From contig CP136064.1 in the NCBI GenBank assembly GCA_032622095.1, positions 7,371,512 through 7,435,511 on the forward strand: a stretch of 64,000 nt of DNA, written 5' to 3'. Numbering within the stretch: the first letter of the stretch is position 1; each line of letters begins with the position of its first letter. Source of the stretch: Siphonodentalium dalli (Eukaryota > Mollusca > Scaphopoda > Gadilida > Siphonodentaliidae). Made by a program: the position numbers and the translations under genes. The notes under the pieces were generated by a model. The model searched no databases and was not told the origin of the DNA. It saw only the letters and a list, made by a program, of their open reading frames with translations. Positions 40,126 to 50,409 of this stretch are shown in pieces.

Positions 40126-42448
40126 CATTGTTTTATAGAGCCCATATACAGAATGAGCAGGTGATGCCACAGTGTCCTGTGCCCACAAACAAGGTACCCC
40201 GCCTTGCTCACCGGAAGCTTATATTATGCTAATGATGAACAGACAGTCTGCCGTAGGAGCAGTTTTAGCCAGTCAAAAATAAAATTAGTGTAAATAAAAT
40301 TGTAGAGAATCCTGAATATCATGAATTGATTACACGATGGTATACACTTACAAAGCCCAAAATTTACAACTATAAATTCAACAACAGTCGTAGTCAGGTT
40401 ATATTGTTTACATAAACATCGGAGGTGCCCTTGTTGTTAGCGGGAGTTATCGGAATCCACCGAGATCGCATCGGGCGCATACATTCCTATATTTTACATA
40501 TTTCAGCGTTATCATATGCGTATTTTACATATTAAATATAGTATACACAAATTATGGCATCCAGGTGAGACATAAAAAATCTCTCGCGGAAAACAGACGC
40601 AAACAGGCGGACGGGCGGACCGACTAAACGGCAGACATTGAATGTCGGCCACAAAACGTTATCCTACATTATATATTAAATATATGTATTAGCGTCTTTT
40701 ATGCGTGCAATGAGTTGGACTGTTGGAGTCCGCAATATTTATAACAATTAACGCTATTTAATTATATGCATATATGTGCGTGTTTACCTGCTTGTATTTT
40801 TGATGCCTGAAGGTCCAGTCTTTGTAAAACAAGTGCGTTTATCATGTACGCATATACAAACCATAACCATTCATACTTGGGTATGAATGTTTCACTCCAT
40901 ATACTCATTAAAAGATATCAACATAGAAAATTAATTATCGAATAATCCACACACTATCGTGGAAGGTTATTTCGTGTCTTTGACCAAGGGAGGTCCCGTT
41001 GTTTGATTACCTATAAATCCCGTATAAAAATAAATAACTCATAGATGAACCACTCTTTATATATAATGCAGTATAGTTTAACAGTCTGGGAAACAAAGCT
41101 GATACATGTAGTAAGCATTTTTACAAGATAAGACAACATGCGTTATCATATATGTGTATTTTCCATATTAAATATCGGTATACACATACTAATGACATCC
41201 AGGTGAGACATACAAATCTATCGCGGAAAACAGACACAAACGGACGGACGGGCGGACTGACTAAATGGCAGACATTGAATGTCGGCCACAAAACGTTATC
41301 CTACATTGTATTAAATATATATTAGCGTATTATATGCGTGCATGGAGTTGGACTGTTGGAGTCCGCAATATTTATAACAAATAAAGCTATTTAAATTATA
41401 TGCATACGTGCGTGTTTACTTGTTTGCATATTTTGGGGCCTGGAGTTCCCGACTTTGTAAAATAAGTGCGTTTAACATGTACGCATATGCAAACCATAAT
41501 CATTCATACTTGGGTATGAATGTTTTCACTTCATATACTTATTAAAAGATACCAACACTGAAAATTTTCAATTATCGAATTATCCACACATTATCGTGGA
41601 AGGTTATTTCGTTTCCTTGACCAAGGGAGGTCCCGTTGTCTGATTACCGCGGTACCCATAAATCCCGTATAAAATAAATCATAGATAAACCACTCTTTAT
41701 GTAATGCAGTAGCTTTGGCTATACATGTATACTATACAGTAAGTATCTATATATTTCACGACAACTAGTCTATTTTATATTTGTCATGATATATAGGGCT
41801 GTTGTCAGTAAGTAATTAAATTACAAACCTATACATATGATATGGTAAACGCTCTTTATAAATTATATAGAGTATATAACAGTTATGTATATAGGGTACA
41901 TCGGCTGGGATTGTGTTCAAAGTTCCCATGCATACAATTTGTTATCGTGATAGCAGACAAAAACGTGGGCCATCCCACATACAGGTATACAATCAACCAT
42001 CCATAAGTTAAATGGTTTGTTGGTTAACGGGCCCTGTTTCTAAAGTGGTGTTGATATGTGGAGCTATGTAAACATGTCATATTTACTGTATTTGAGTGTT
42101 TATTTTTTGAGTGTTTATTTTTTGACTTATCGTACTAGCTTGATAACACAGAAGGAATCAATTGTTTGGAAAATGTTTACTAAGTCCGTTCCGAAATCAT
42201 ATTTTTGTACCAAAAGTTGGTCCTATACAAAAATGTTTGGCCACAGCAGCTCATCAGGTACACCTCTGGTCTATAACAGATATAAAGCAATCTGTTATTT
42301 CATATATGGTTTCGGGAGTTAAGTGCACGACCTTATGGACAGACCAGTTCTCCCGTACAGACCAAATCCTTGGCCTGTACGCTGAAAGCCAGAAAATTGC
42401 CTGCTGATTCCTCCAATATCAAACTAGTACGAACTGCCAAAGGTATTT
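40126..42448. repeat. 2.3-kb segmental duplication, copy 2
   Basis: It matches 36793-39114 up to aaaggtattt. At that point the 28-bp minisatellite begins, whereas copy 1 continues into other sequence. Confidence 0.93.
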
Positions 42449-43228
42449 CGTGGCTGCGGGCTGACGCCAGGTGGTTCGTGGCTGCGGGCTGACGCCAGGT
42501 GGTTCGTGGCTGCGGGATGACGCCAGGTGGTTCGTGGCTGCGGGCTGACGCCATGTGGTTCGTGGCTGCGGGATGACGCCAGGTGGTTCGTGGCTGCGGA
42601 CTGACGCCAGGTGGTTCGTGGCTGCGGTCTGACGCCAGGTGGTTCGTGGCTGCGGGCTGACGCCATGTGGTTCGTGGCTGCGGGCTGACGCCAGGTGGTT
42701 CGTGGCTGCGGGATGACGCCAGGTGGTTCGTGGCTGCGGGCTGACGCCAGGTGTTCGTGGCTGCGGGCTGACGCCAGGTGGTTCGTGGCTGCGGGCTGAC
42801 GCCATGTGGTTCGTGGCTGCGGGATAACGCCAGGTGGTTCGTGGCTGCGGTCTGACGCCAGGTGGTTCGTGGCTGCGGACTGACGCCAGGTGGTTCGTGG
42901 CTGCGGACTGACGCCAGGTGGTTCGTGGCTGCGGTCTGACGCCAGGTGGTTCGTGGCTGCGGTCTGACGCCAGGTGGTTCGTGGCTGCGGGCTGACGCCA
43001 GGTGGTTCGTGGCTGCGGGATGACACCAGGTGGTTCGTGGCTGCGGTCTGACGCCAGGTGGTTCGTGGCTGCGGGATGACGCCAGGTGGTTCGGGGCTGC
43101 GGACTGACGCCAGGTGGTTCGTGGCTGCGGTCTGACGCCAGGTGGTTCGTGGCTGCGGGCTGACGCCATGTGGTTCGTGGCTGCGGGCTGACGCCAGGTG
43201 GTTCGTGGCTGCGGGATGACGCCAGGTG
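42449..43228. repeat. 28-bp minisatellite, left part, ~28 units
   Basis: The unit is ggtggttcgtggctgcgggc plus tgacgcca. Variants ggactg, ggtctg, ggatga and ccatgt are mixed. The same array in the same orientation resumes at 59384 after the Polinton. Confidence 0.97.
43223..43228. repeat. Polinton target-site duplication, left
   Basis: CAGGTG, part of the 28-bp unit, directly before the element's first AG; it is repeated at 59384-59389. Polintons make 6-bp duplications (family knowledge). Confidence 0.93.
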
Positions 43229-44366
43229 AGAAGATATAGGGTCTCGTTCGCGTCACATCTAAAAATAGAATCTTTGGGGTCTAAAATTGGTTGTACTAAA
43301 ATATTCCCAAAATATCAAAACCCAAAAAAAAAAATTCAAAACTTCAAAAAAAAATTTTTTCCAAAAATTATTTTTTCCAAAAAATTTAAAAATTTCCAAA
43401 CTTCCAAATTATCAAAACCCCAAAATTTCCAAACTTCCAAATTATCAAAACCCCCAAAATTGTTTAAATAAAAAATTTATAACGAGTTTTCGGTTTCTGA
43501 TAATCTCGATATTAAAAAATGTCGAATGTTAAATTATTTGCGCGTAATATCTTTCGTAATATTTTTTGTTCAAATATTTTTCAAGAATTTATTAATCGAT
43601 GTTTAGAAATAGCTTTATTGGACATTGTGACCATCGATATGAATGCATACATTCCAGTGTTTTATCGGACGCAGTTCATATAATTGTCATACCTGAAAAT
43701 AGACACTATTACTTTTACATAAATAATAAAGAGCGTTTATTCTTTACACTCTCTCTATCCCATATGACAGGTGTGTATTATCGTGAATTATTGGAAGTTT
43801 TGAGATGTACTATGTTCAATCCCTAACGGTCGAAAATTGTAATGTGAAATTAGAACCCTCCAGAATGAATTGTCATATTGAATGAATGATGATTTAATCT
43901 CAGCCATTTTTACATGGAACATGAGCGATGTACACTCAATCACACACGCCACATTGGTGTTAACAATGTGTCTTTCACACCTTTGCTTTACCAAATGAAT
44001 TCTATTATTTCCCCGGTCACAGCTATATGGTATTCAGAAAACAAATCGATTTAATGTCTGAACAAAACGAGTTAGTATCAATTAAGGTTGATAAACTGTG
44101 TCATTCACGCGATAATTAGTTATCCAAAAAACATGCATACATATTACGTCAGGTCGTGAGACACTCAATTATAGAAATTGCTTTTATGACATTGTTATAA
44201 CAACATTACGTAATAACCCCTTATCACTCCATTCACACTTACGACCATTTTGTATGCCGAAAACTCCAGGTAGCACCGATGATGTAACATTATATCACTG
44301 CTATTGTACCAATGATAGGTTCAGACATATTCTATGTTTAGAGAAATAGATAATCTGCAGGTGTTC
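43229..44366. repeat. Polinton terminal inverted repeat, left
   Basis: 1138 bp, from AGAAGATATAGGGTCTCG to gcaggtgttc, matching the complement of 58261-59383. The two arms differ in an A/T run near the end and by a 3-bp AGA at the tip. It includes a 75-codon frame (43599-43826) and an opposite 68-codon frame (43788-43994), both mirrored in the right arm; whether either is expressed is unknown. Confidence 0.95.
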
Positions 44367-44572
44367 ACTTGACAAGAGATTTTGTACACTCAATCACAGA
44401 CCAACGTGATAATACCAGCCCACACCTAACCCCCAACATCCACCAAACACCTTCACATCACTTACCAAAACCAATGATGTTATAAGAACTGTAGGTTTTT
44501 ATAATATTATAGCTTGCAGTGACATCCTGGTAATTCATTTACAACAGCCATAACAAATGTTTACTTATCATG

Positions 44573-44580
44573 TATATAAG
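44573..44580 (+). promoter_or_regulatory. TATA-like box upstream of the Polinton ATPase
   Basis: tatataag lies 48 bp before the ATPase start codon in otherwise non-coding sequence just inside the left TIR. Assigned by position and sequence only. Confidence 0.4.
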
Positions 44581-44627
44581 AACTGTATAGCTCCTAATAA
44601 ATAGGACACAGTGAACACAAAAAAAAA

Positions 44628-45293
44628 ATGGGTCCAATTAACCATAGCTCCATACCATTTGAACCTTGTTCTAGTATTTGCATCACCGGACCAACTGGTT
44701 CTGGTAAGACGAGATGGGTCTACAGATTCCTGCAAAATCTTAATGGAATGTATTCTAGAGATCCACCTAAGAAAATAATGTACTGTTACGGTATTTATCA
44801 AAATTTCTATGATGAAATTGAATCATCAATCGAAAATTTGGTCATGCATCAAGGATTACCTACCCAAACAGAAATCGAAGAATTTGCTGACGGTAAACAT
44901 AATATGTTAATATTAGACGACTTGATGCATCGCATTATTGACCAAAAAGAGATTGAAACACTATTTACGCAGCAAACTCATCATCGCTGTCTTTCGGTGC
45001 TGTTTATTTCACAAAATTTATACGCACAAGGCAAGGCTGCGAGAACTATAGCCTTAAACACAGGATATCTAATTTTATTCAAAAATTTGAGGGATGGATC
45101 ACAAATTTCCACATTGGGTAGACAATTGTATCCCGGTAAATCTAAAGTACTCATTGAGGCATACAAGGATTGTATGAAGAAACCATTTGCGTATCTTATA
45201 ATAGATATGTCCCCTCACACTGAGGATAAATACAGGCTACGAACAGACGTGTTTCCCAACCAAGACCCTATAATTTACGTACCTACTACGTAA
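44628..45293 (+). CDS. Polinton packaging ATPase (FtsK/HerA, A32-like)
   Basis: 221 codons. Walker A is GPTGSGKTRW at about residues 24-33 and Walker B is MLILDDLMH at about 101-109. Length and motif spacing fit the genome-packaging ATPases of Polintons and large DNA viruses, thought to drive DNA into the capsid (family knowledge). It is the first gene inside the left TIR on the + strand and is followed after 40 bp by the next frame. Confidence 0.94.
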   Translation: MGPINHSSIPFEPCSSICITGPTGSGKTRWVYRFLQNLNGMYSRDPPKKIMYCYGIYQNFYDEIESSIENLVMHQGLPTQTEIEEFADGKHNMLILDDLMHRIIDQKEIETLFTQQTHHRCLSVLFISQNLYAQGKAARTIALNTGYLILFKNLRDGSQISTLGRQLYPGKSKVLIEAYKDCMKKPFAYLIIDMSPHTEDKYRLRTDVFPNQDPIIYVPTT

Positions 45294-45333
45294 TAAGAAG
45301 GGGACAGTATCGGAGCTGAGTCGCGACGATAAA

Positions 45334-45657
45334 ATGAGTCGATTATTACGTAATGAGTTGAATTTTGTCAGACTATTGACATCAACCCAATCAAGATCTC
45401 AACGAAACGCATTATTGACATCGATAACTAATAATCAGTTGAAAGTTCTGGTTGAAATTACGATCAATTTACTACATGATAGTTTAACAGTTACAGTTCA
45501 ACAAAAAGCTAAATTACGGCGATATAAATCATTTTATATATTCTTGAGTGATAAATCTGTGAGTTTGTTGAGGAAAAGAAAAAGTGTGAATAATCACTCA
45601 ACCGCCATTACTTTGATGTTGAACATCGTTGAACCTAAATTGAAACAGTTTTTGTGA
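45334..45657 (+). CDS. Polinton small basic protein, conserved type, function unknown
   Basis: 107 codons, rich in Lys/Arg, with a helical pattern (RNALLTSITNNQLKVLVEI, QKAKLRRYKSFYIFLSDKSV, LLRKRKSV). Small proteins of this pattern recur beside the capsid genes of Polintons and adintovirus-like elements (from memory of the family; function not established). It lies between the ATPase and the integrase. Confidence 0.6.
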   Translation: MSRLLRNELNFVRLLTSTQSRSQRNALLTSITNNQLKVLVEITINLLHDSLTVTVQQKAKLRRYKSFYIFLSDKSVSLLRKRKSVNNHSTAITLMLNIVEPKLKQFL

Positions 45658-45800
45658 TGGAGTCTGTGAAGAAAACTGTTTTGATCCCGTATGAAAGATA
45701 TATGAGGTACACTGAAAAAAGTGAACACTAAAAAGTTTCATCGGAGTCTAACATTGAACACAGCGACATCTCGGCAAACAATAGTAGCCCTTCCGATGAA

Positions 45801-46025
45801 ATGGATAAAGAAATGGACCCGATGAATAATCAGATTGTTAATACAGTTCAAACGACTGAACCTCAGGATGCAATCCAAAAATCAGAAGTTAACACATCGA
45901 AAAAGACACGTACCAAGCAAAGAAAAAAGAAAATAAGAGGAGTTAAGCGTGAAATATCTAGACCTCCTGGTATAATCGCCGGTAAGCTGACCAAGATAAA
46001 GAAGAAACGTTGGCTATCACTGTGA
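45801..46025 (+). CDS. Polinton lysine-rich small frame
   Basis: 74 codons with a strongly basic C-terminal half (KKTRTKQRKKKIRGVKREI, RPPGIIAGKLTKIKKKRW). It overlaps the start of the integrase by 16 bases. The composition suggests nucleic-acid binding, but no domain is recognised. Confidence 0.45.
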   Translation: MDKEMDPMNNQIVNTVQTTEPQDAIQKSEVNTSKKTRTKQRKKKIRGVKREISRPPGIIAGKLTKIKKKRWLSL

Positions 46026-47140
46026 ACAATATGGCCGATTGGAAAGATTATTTGAGTTCAATTTATTTTAATCCGGGTCACCCCGCATCGTACTCAGGAG
46101 CTACAAAGTTGCATCAGACTGTAAAATCTGAAAATAAGCACAACATTTCCAAGCGCGAGATTGTGACGTGGCTACAAAATCATGAAAGTTATTCCCTGAC
46201 AAAAAGTGTTAGACGAAAATTCCCGAGGTCTCGTGTTATTGTAAACGCTTCTGACAGTCAATGGGATGGAGACCTCATGGATATGAATGATGTTTCCAAA
46301 GACAACGACAATTACACCTACGTGTTAGTAATGATTGACATTTTTTCTAGGAAGTTATGGTGTGAAGCTATAAAGAGGAAAACTGCAATTAATGTGATCA
46401 ATGCTATGAAACATATATTTGAAGGTGGAAGAACCCCGCGCGTCCTCCGAACGGATCGCGGTTCGGAGTTCACAAACAAACGGGTCAAAAGTTACCTAAA
46501 GGGTCTTCATATATCTCAAATGTTTACTCAAAACGAAATGAAAGCCAATTATTCGGAACGGGTCATAAAAACTATAAAGCAGAAGATTTCGCGTTATATG
46601 ATAAAGCATAATAATGCTAGATATATCGACATTCTACAAGATATTGTGAAAAGTTATAACCATACAATACATCGTTCGTTAGGCACCACCCCTGACTCCA
46701 TAACTGTTGAGAATGAAGATGAGTCTCGTCTCGATCAGTGGTTAATAAGACAGAAGGGAGGTGTTAAAAGTAAATTGAAGAAAAAGTTCAAATACAATGT
46801 AAATGATATCGTTAGAATATCACACACCAAAGCAGTTTTTGACCGAGAATATTTTCAGAAATGGACTGGAGAGTTGTTCAAAGTGACTAAGAGGTTTTAC
46901 AGGCAGAACATACCCTTGTATACATTGACAGATTTCTTGGATGAAAACATTGAGGGTGCTTTCTACGAGTCAGAACTTCAAGGGGTGCGCGTTGATGACG
47001 AAACAGTTTACAGAATAGATAAAATTGTCAAAAAGAGGAAACGAAAGGGTCAAACTGAAGTCCTGGTGCACTGGCATTCATGGCCTGACAAATTTAATTC
47101 ATGGATTTTAGAGTCTGATGTCGACAGATATCAAAATTAA
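46010..47140 (+). CDS. Polinton integrase (rve) with C-terminal chromodomain
   Basis: 376 codons. The N-terminal region (KREIVTWLQNHESYSL, VRRKFPRSRVIV) is typical of Polinton integrases. The DDE core runs through DGDLMDM, RTDRGSEFTNK and ANYSERVIKTIKQKISRY, giving D, D and E. After a basic linker, about residues 335-375 form a chromodomain (VYRIDKIVKKRKR, EVLVHWHSWPDKFNSWILES) with the aromatic residues expected for histone-tail binding. Integrases of this family insert the element and make 6-bp duplications (family knowledge), matching the CAGGTG found here. Confidence 0.95.
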   Translation: MAITVNNMADWKDYLSSIYFNPGHPASYSGATKLHQTVKSENKHNISKREIVTWLQNHESYSLTKSVRRKFPRSRVIVNASDSQWDGDLMDMNDVSKDNDNYTYVLVMIDIFSRKLWCEAIKRKTAINVINAMKHIFEGGRTPRVLRTDRGSEFTNKRVKSYLKGLHISQMFTQNEMKANYSERVIKTIKQKISRYMIKHNNARYIDILQDIVKSYNHTIHRSLGTTPDSITVENEDESRLDQWLIRQKGGVKSKLKKKFKYNVNDIVRISHTKAVFDREYFQKWTGELFKVTKRFYRQNIPLYTLTDFLDENIEGAFYESELQGVRVDDETVYRIDKIVKKRKRKGQTEVLVHWHSWPDKFNSWILESDVDRYQN

Positions 47141-47179
47141 TAAGAGCAAGCTATCCGAGGGGGGGAAACCATTACAATC

Positions 47180-47572
47180 ATGAATAATAGAACAGATACC
47201 TTGACGAATATGTTTCAAACAGAACGCGGTCGTCTACATATGAATCTCCTTAAATGGATAGGAATTACGATTATGGTAATAACTCTGTCACTACCGGTTA
47301 TAATAGTTCCAAAGAAGATACCACGTCAGACGGGGGACTATGAATTACGGCATACGAACGAGTCACGCCCCTCTGATTACGAACAACACCCCTGTGGGTT
47401 CGTGAAAAAGTGGACAATACGATCAAACATTACTGTTACATTATGTAATAATCAAGGGCGCATTTATACACGCATTAGGCGAGTTGTGAATAACACTCCC
47501 GCGATTATAAGTATTCCGTTGACCAGTGGTCTGCCTTCAAGTATATATTCAGTGATGTTGATAAAACTATAA
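47180..47572 (+). CDS. Polinton membrane-segment protein, unknown
   Basis: 130 codons with one hydrophobic stretch (WIGITIMVITLSLPVIIVP, about residues 30-48), followed by a polar domain with Cys residues and a C-terminal hydrophobic segment. It sits between the integrase and minor capsid genes. It could be a virion membrane or minor structural protein; no family recognised. Confidence 0.5.
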   Translation: MNNRTDTLTNMFQTERGRLHMNLLKWIGITIMVITLSLPVIIVPKKIPRQTGDYELRHTNESRPSDYEQHPCGFVKKWTIRSNITVTLCNNQGRIYTRIRRVVNNTPAIISIPLTSGLPSSIYSVMLIKL

Positions 47573-47623
47573 GAGAAGAGATGAACATTGATTCTCATTT
47601 GAAACAAAATAGAAACTAGTCAT

Positions 47624-48061
47624 ATGGATAATTATTATCTGTACCTGACTAGCGACGATTCCATAGATAAATATCCAGATAATCGTCCTCTCGACTTCAC
47701 AATAGAGTTACCTGGTGTATTAATATTGGAAGGGGCGTGGTTATGTTGTTTGAAAGACATAAACATAACTGACCATATAGACACGGATTTATTATATATT
47801 TGTTCGGACATATGTGGAGAATCAATAGCCTGCGACACATCATACCCCATCCTCCGGGTTATAAAGAGAGACACACGTGATACGGGTCATTGGCGGAGTT
47901 TTGAGGACTCATTCTACATAAACGTAAGACAGGATAAACTTCAGCGTCTCAGGATTTTTATAAGAGGCGATAAACTTTCTAAAATAAATGCAGAAAAAAG
48001 AGTGACCTGTACACTACATCTGAAGAAACATGTCGATCACGTATATTCCAGCCGATATTGA
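47624..48061 (+). CDS. Polinton minor capsid (penton-like) protein
   Basis: 145 codons. The N-terminal pattern YLYLTSDDSIDKYPDNRPLD then FTIELPGVLILEGAWLCCL matches Polinton penton proteins, whose start reads S-DS--YP-N---F---LP--I-L-G-WE--L (family knowledge). Such proteins form a single jelly roll at capsid vertices. It lies two genes before the major capsid gene, the usual neighbourhood. Confidence 0.8.
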   Translation: MDNYYLYLTSDDSIDKYPDNRPLDFTIELPGVLILEGAWLCCLKDINITDHIDTDLLYICSDICGESIACDTSYPILRVIKRDTRDTGHWRSFEDSFYINVRQDKLQRLRIFIRGDKLSKINAEKRVTCTLHLKKHVDHVYSSRY

Positions 48062-48332
48062 AATGTGGCGAAAACATTTCAGGGACATGATTAATGGGAA
48101 GTTAACGCCAGATAATGAGGGTCGCTACTTTATTGACAAAACTCAAAATAGCGATAGTGAAGAAGAAGACGTTCTAAAACCACATATTAACGTAGTGACA
48201 CCCATAGCGCAAGCGATTGAAATGGCCAAAGCAGAAGTTGCAGAAAATAAGTTGACACAAGCACGTAAGACGTCAAAAAAAACAATAAGAGGGTGTTACC
48301 TAACGATTTGGCTCATAACCCTAAGAAAGTGA
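48030..48332 (+). CDS. Polinton small virion-type protein, unknown
   Basis: 100 codons overlapping the end of the minor capsid gene. It starts ITYIPADIEMWRKHF, has an acidic stretch (DSEEEDV) and a basic tail (ARKTSKKTIRG). Similar short frames lie between penton and major capsid genes in other Polintons, as far as I recall. Function unknown. Confidence 0.5.
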   Translation: MSITYIPADIEMWRKHFRDMINGKLTPDNEGRYFIDKTQNSDSEEEDVLKPHINVVTPIAQAIEMAKAEVAENKLTQARKTSKKTIRGCYLTIWLITLRK

Positions 48333-48357
48333 AAACCAGCACCTGGTGGGATAAACC

Positions 48358-49620
48358 ATGAATGAATACAGAGAGTACCATACCTCTAAATTGGCATTAT
48401 TTGAATCGCCCACGGTTGACAGCGGAATACAAGCGACAGAATGGATAAACTACAGACCCGTGAATCAGCTGACAGACACTGCAGCTTTAGAGTTCAATAT
48501 TCCCGCCATGGCCACAACCTACATGGACCTCAAACGGACATTGCTACTTCTCAAACTCAAAATAACCAAGCAAGATGGTTCGGCTCTAACCGTTAATGAC
48601 GATGTGGGTCTGATAAATGCACCCCTACATTCAATATTTTCGCAGGTCGATTTGAATATACAGCAAGTTCCCGTGAGTCAAGTCGGTCCGAATTATCCAT
48701 ACAAAGCATATTTCGATGTACTCTTAGAAACTGAACGTAAGGAACAGCTACATGGACAAGCGTTCGAAAAGGACACGGCAGGTGGTATGGACCTGGCAGA
48801 TTCGAAAAGCGGGAACTCTGGCCTGTATTACAGGTCCAAAACAACCCGTACTAGTCAAATAATGGATATTATGGGATCAATTCAGCTTGACTTCTTCCAA
48901 CAGGACAAATTACTACTAAATGGTCTCCCGCTCACGTTAAAATTCTGGCAGACGAGAGATGTTTTTAGACTGATGTATGCGGGAACCACTGAGACATACA
49001 AGTTGAAAATACAGGAAGCTAATTTGAGACTAGCCACTGTGAAAGTTAACCCCGGTGTATTACTCAGTCATACTGAGTCACTCAAGAAAAAGAACGCGTG
49101 TTATCCTTTTTCAAAATCTATCATAAAGACGTATACAGTGTCAAAAGGTGCATTCAGTTTGGGAGAAGATAATCTATTTCAAGGAAACGTACCCAGTAGC
49201 TGTATTATTGGCTTAGTATCATCAAAGGCTGAAAGCGGTTCACGCGATAAGAACCCGTTCAACTTTGCGACTTTTGGATGCAACTTCGTCGGATTTTACG
49301 TCAACGGGCAGTCTATGCCCGCCCAAGCACTCCAACCGAACTTTACCAGTAAGGAATATGTAGAAGCTTACAATACGATAATAAAAGATGCCAAACGAAA
49401 AGCCGTTCATATTACTTATGAGGATTATGCGAAAGGTTATTGCATATATCGGATAAACCCGCAAGGAATTAATCACGACAGGGTCATACCACACAAAGGT
49501 CACACACGCCTCGAAATTAAATTCTCATCGGCTTTGAAAGACAATTGTACTGTAATCGTATACGCAAAATTTCCTGCCGTTCTCAAAGTTGACGAGAGTC
49601 GTAAAGTTTGCATTGAATAA
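48358..49620 (+). CDS. Polinton major capsid protein (double jelly roll)
   Basis: 420 codons. Conserved family pattern near the N terminus: ALEFNIPAMATTYMDLKRTL, LLLLKLKI, then DDVGLINAPLHSIFSQVDLN. Length and pattern fit the hexon-like double jelly-roll proteins that form the capsid shell in Polintons and related viruses. Its stop codon overlaps the start of the protease gene (TAATG), so the two are tightly coupled. Confidence 0.92.
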   Translation: MNEYREYHTSKLALFESPTVDSGIQATEWINYRPVNQLTDTAALEFNIPAMATTYMDLKRTLLLLKLKITKQDGSALTVNDDVGLINAPLHSIFSQVDLNIQQVPVSQVGPNYPYKAYFDVLLETERKEQLHGQAFEKDTAGGMDLADSKSGNSGLYYRSKTTRTSQIMDIMGSIQLDFFQQDKLLLNGLPLTLKFWQTRDVFRLMYAGTTETYKLKIQEANLRLATVKVNPGVLLSHTESLKKKNACYPFSKSIIKTYTVSKGAFSLGEDNLFQGNVPSSCIIGLVSSKAESGSRDKNPFNFATFGCNFVGFYVNGQSMPAQALQPNFTSKEYVEAYNTIIKDAKRKAVHITYEDYAKGYCIYRINPQGINHDRVIPHKGHTRLEIKFSSALKDNCTVIVYAKFPAVLKVDESRKVCIE

Positions 49621-50066
49621 TGAATACACGCGGACTCATGAGGGCGATAAATAGTTTCACAAACCATAATGAGATAGATGTTTGTCCCTTAGACAAATTA
49701 CCTCTTTATATCCAATATCCCCGGATGTATATAGTTAACACAGACGAGAGTAGCCAACCTGGACGCCACTGGATATTGATGACATTCCAGGAACATAACG
49801 TATCAGAGTTCTTCGACCCTATGGGATTAAAACCCGAGTGTTACAACGGACGATTTAAACACGTGTTGTTATTGAATGGACCTCGTTACGAGTGCAATGC
49901 TTACAGATTACAGCGTTCTAATATATGTGGTCCCTATTGCATATACTTTGCATTCTATAAACTGTGCGGATACAGTCTAGAAAATATAATGAGACGTTTC
50001 AGTGCCAATAATTATATGTATAATGATTTAATTATTAAGGATTTTATGTTGAAATATATTCTGTAA
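49620..50066 (+). CDS. Polinton cysteine protease (adenain/Ulp1-like)
   Basis: 148 codons. Catalytic residues are visible in order: His in GRHWILMTF (about residue 56), Asp in FFDPMGL, Gln in YRLQRSN, Cys in NICGPYCIYF. This is the adenovirus-type maturation protease layout. It starts inside the major capsid stop codon and is the last + strand gene before the - strand block. Confidence 0.93.
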   Translation: MNTRGLMRAINSFTNHNEIDVCPLDKLPLYIQYPRMYIVNTDESSQPGRHWILMTFQEHNVSEFFDPMGLKPECYNGRFKHVLLLNGPRYECNAYRLQRSNICGPYCIYFAFYKLCGYSLENIMRRFSANNYMYNDLIIKDFMLKYIL

Positions 50067-50181
50067 ACGCTCTTCATTAGCGACAACGAGAGAAACACTC
50101 TTTAAATTATATTATGTATATAAATAAAATATTGTAAATACAATCATTTATCGTTCTTATATTATCATATGTATGACTGGG

Positions 50182-50226
<45 letters not shown>

Positions 50227-50409
50227 CTGGGTTGAGAGGGTGGGGGTGGGGGGTCTGTGGAGAGAGTCCGGTGAGGTGGTATTAGGTCTGTTGTCAAAAC
50301 AAACAAAAAAATCTATTGTTTTTGTTTGTTTCGTCAAAAGCCTAAAAAACAAAGGTATGTGAGCCATCCCCCCGAATGAAAAAAATAGATAATCGATACA
50401 TATATATAT
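50067..50409. other. Non-coding junction between + and - strand gene blocks
   Basis: Holds two copies of an aaacgctctt-like motif (50064-50077, 50093-50108), a TA dinucleotide run (about 50185-50223), and a G-rich stretch. This is where transcripts from both strands would converge. Confidence 0.6.
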
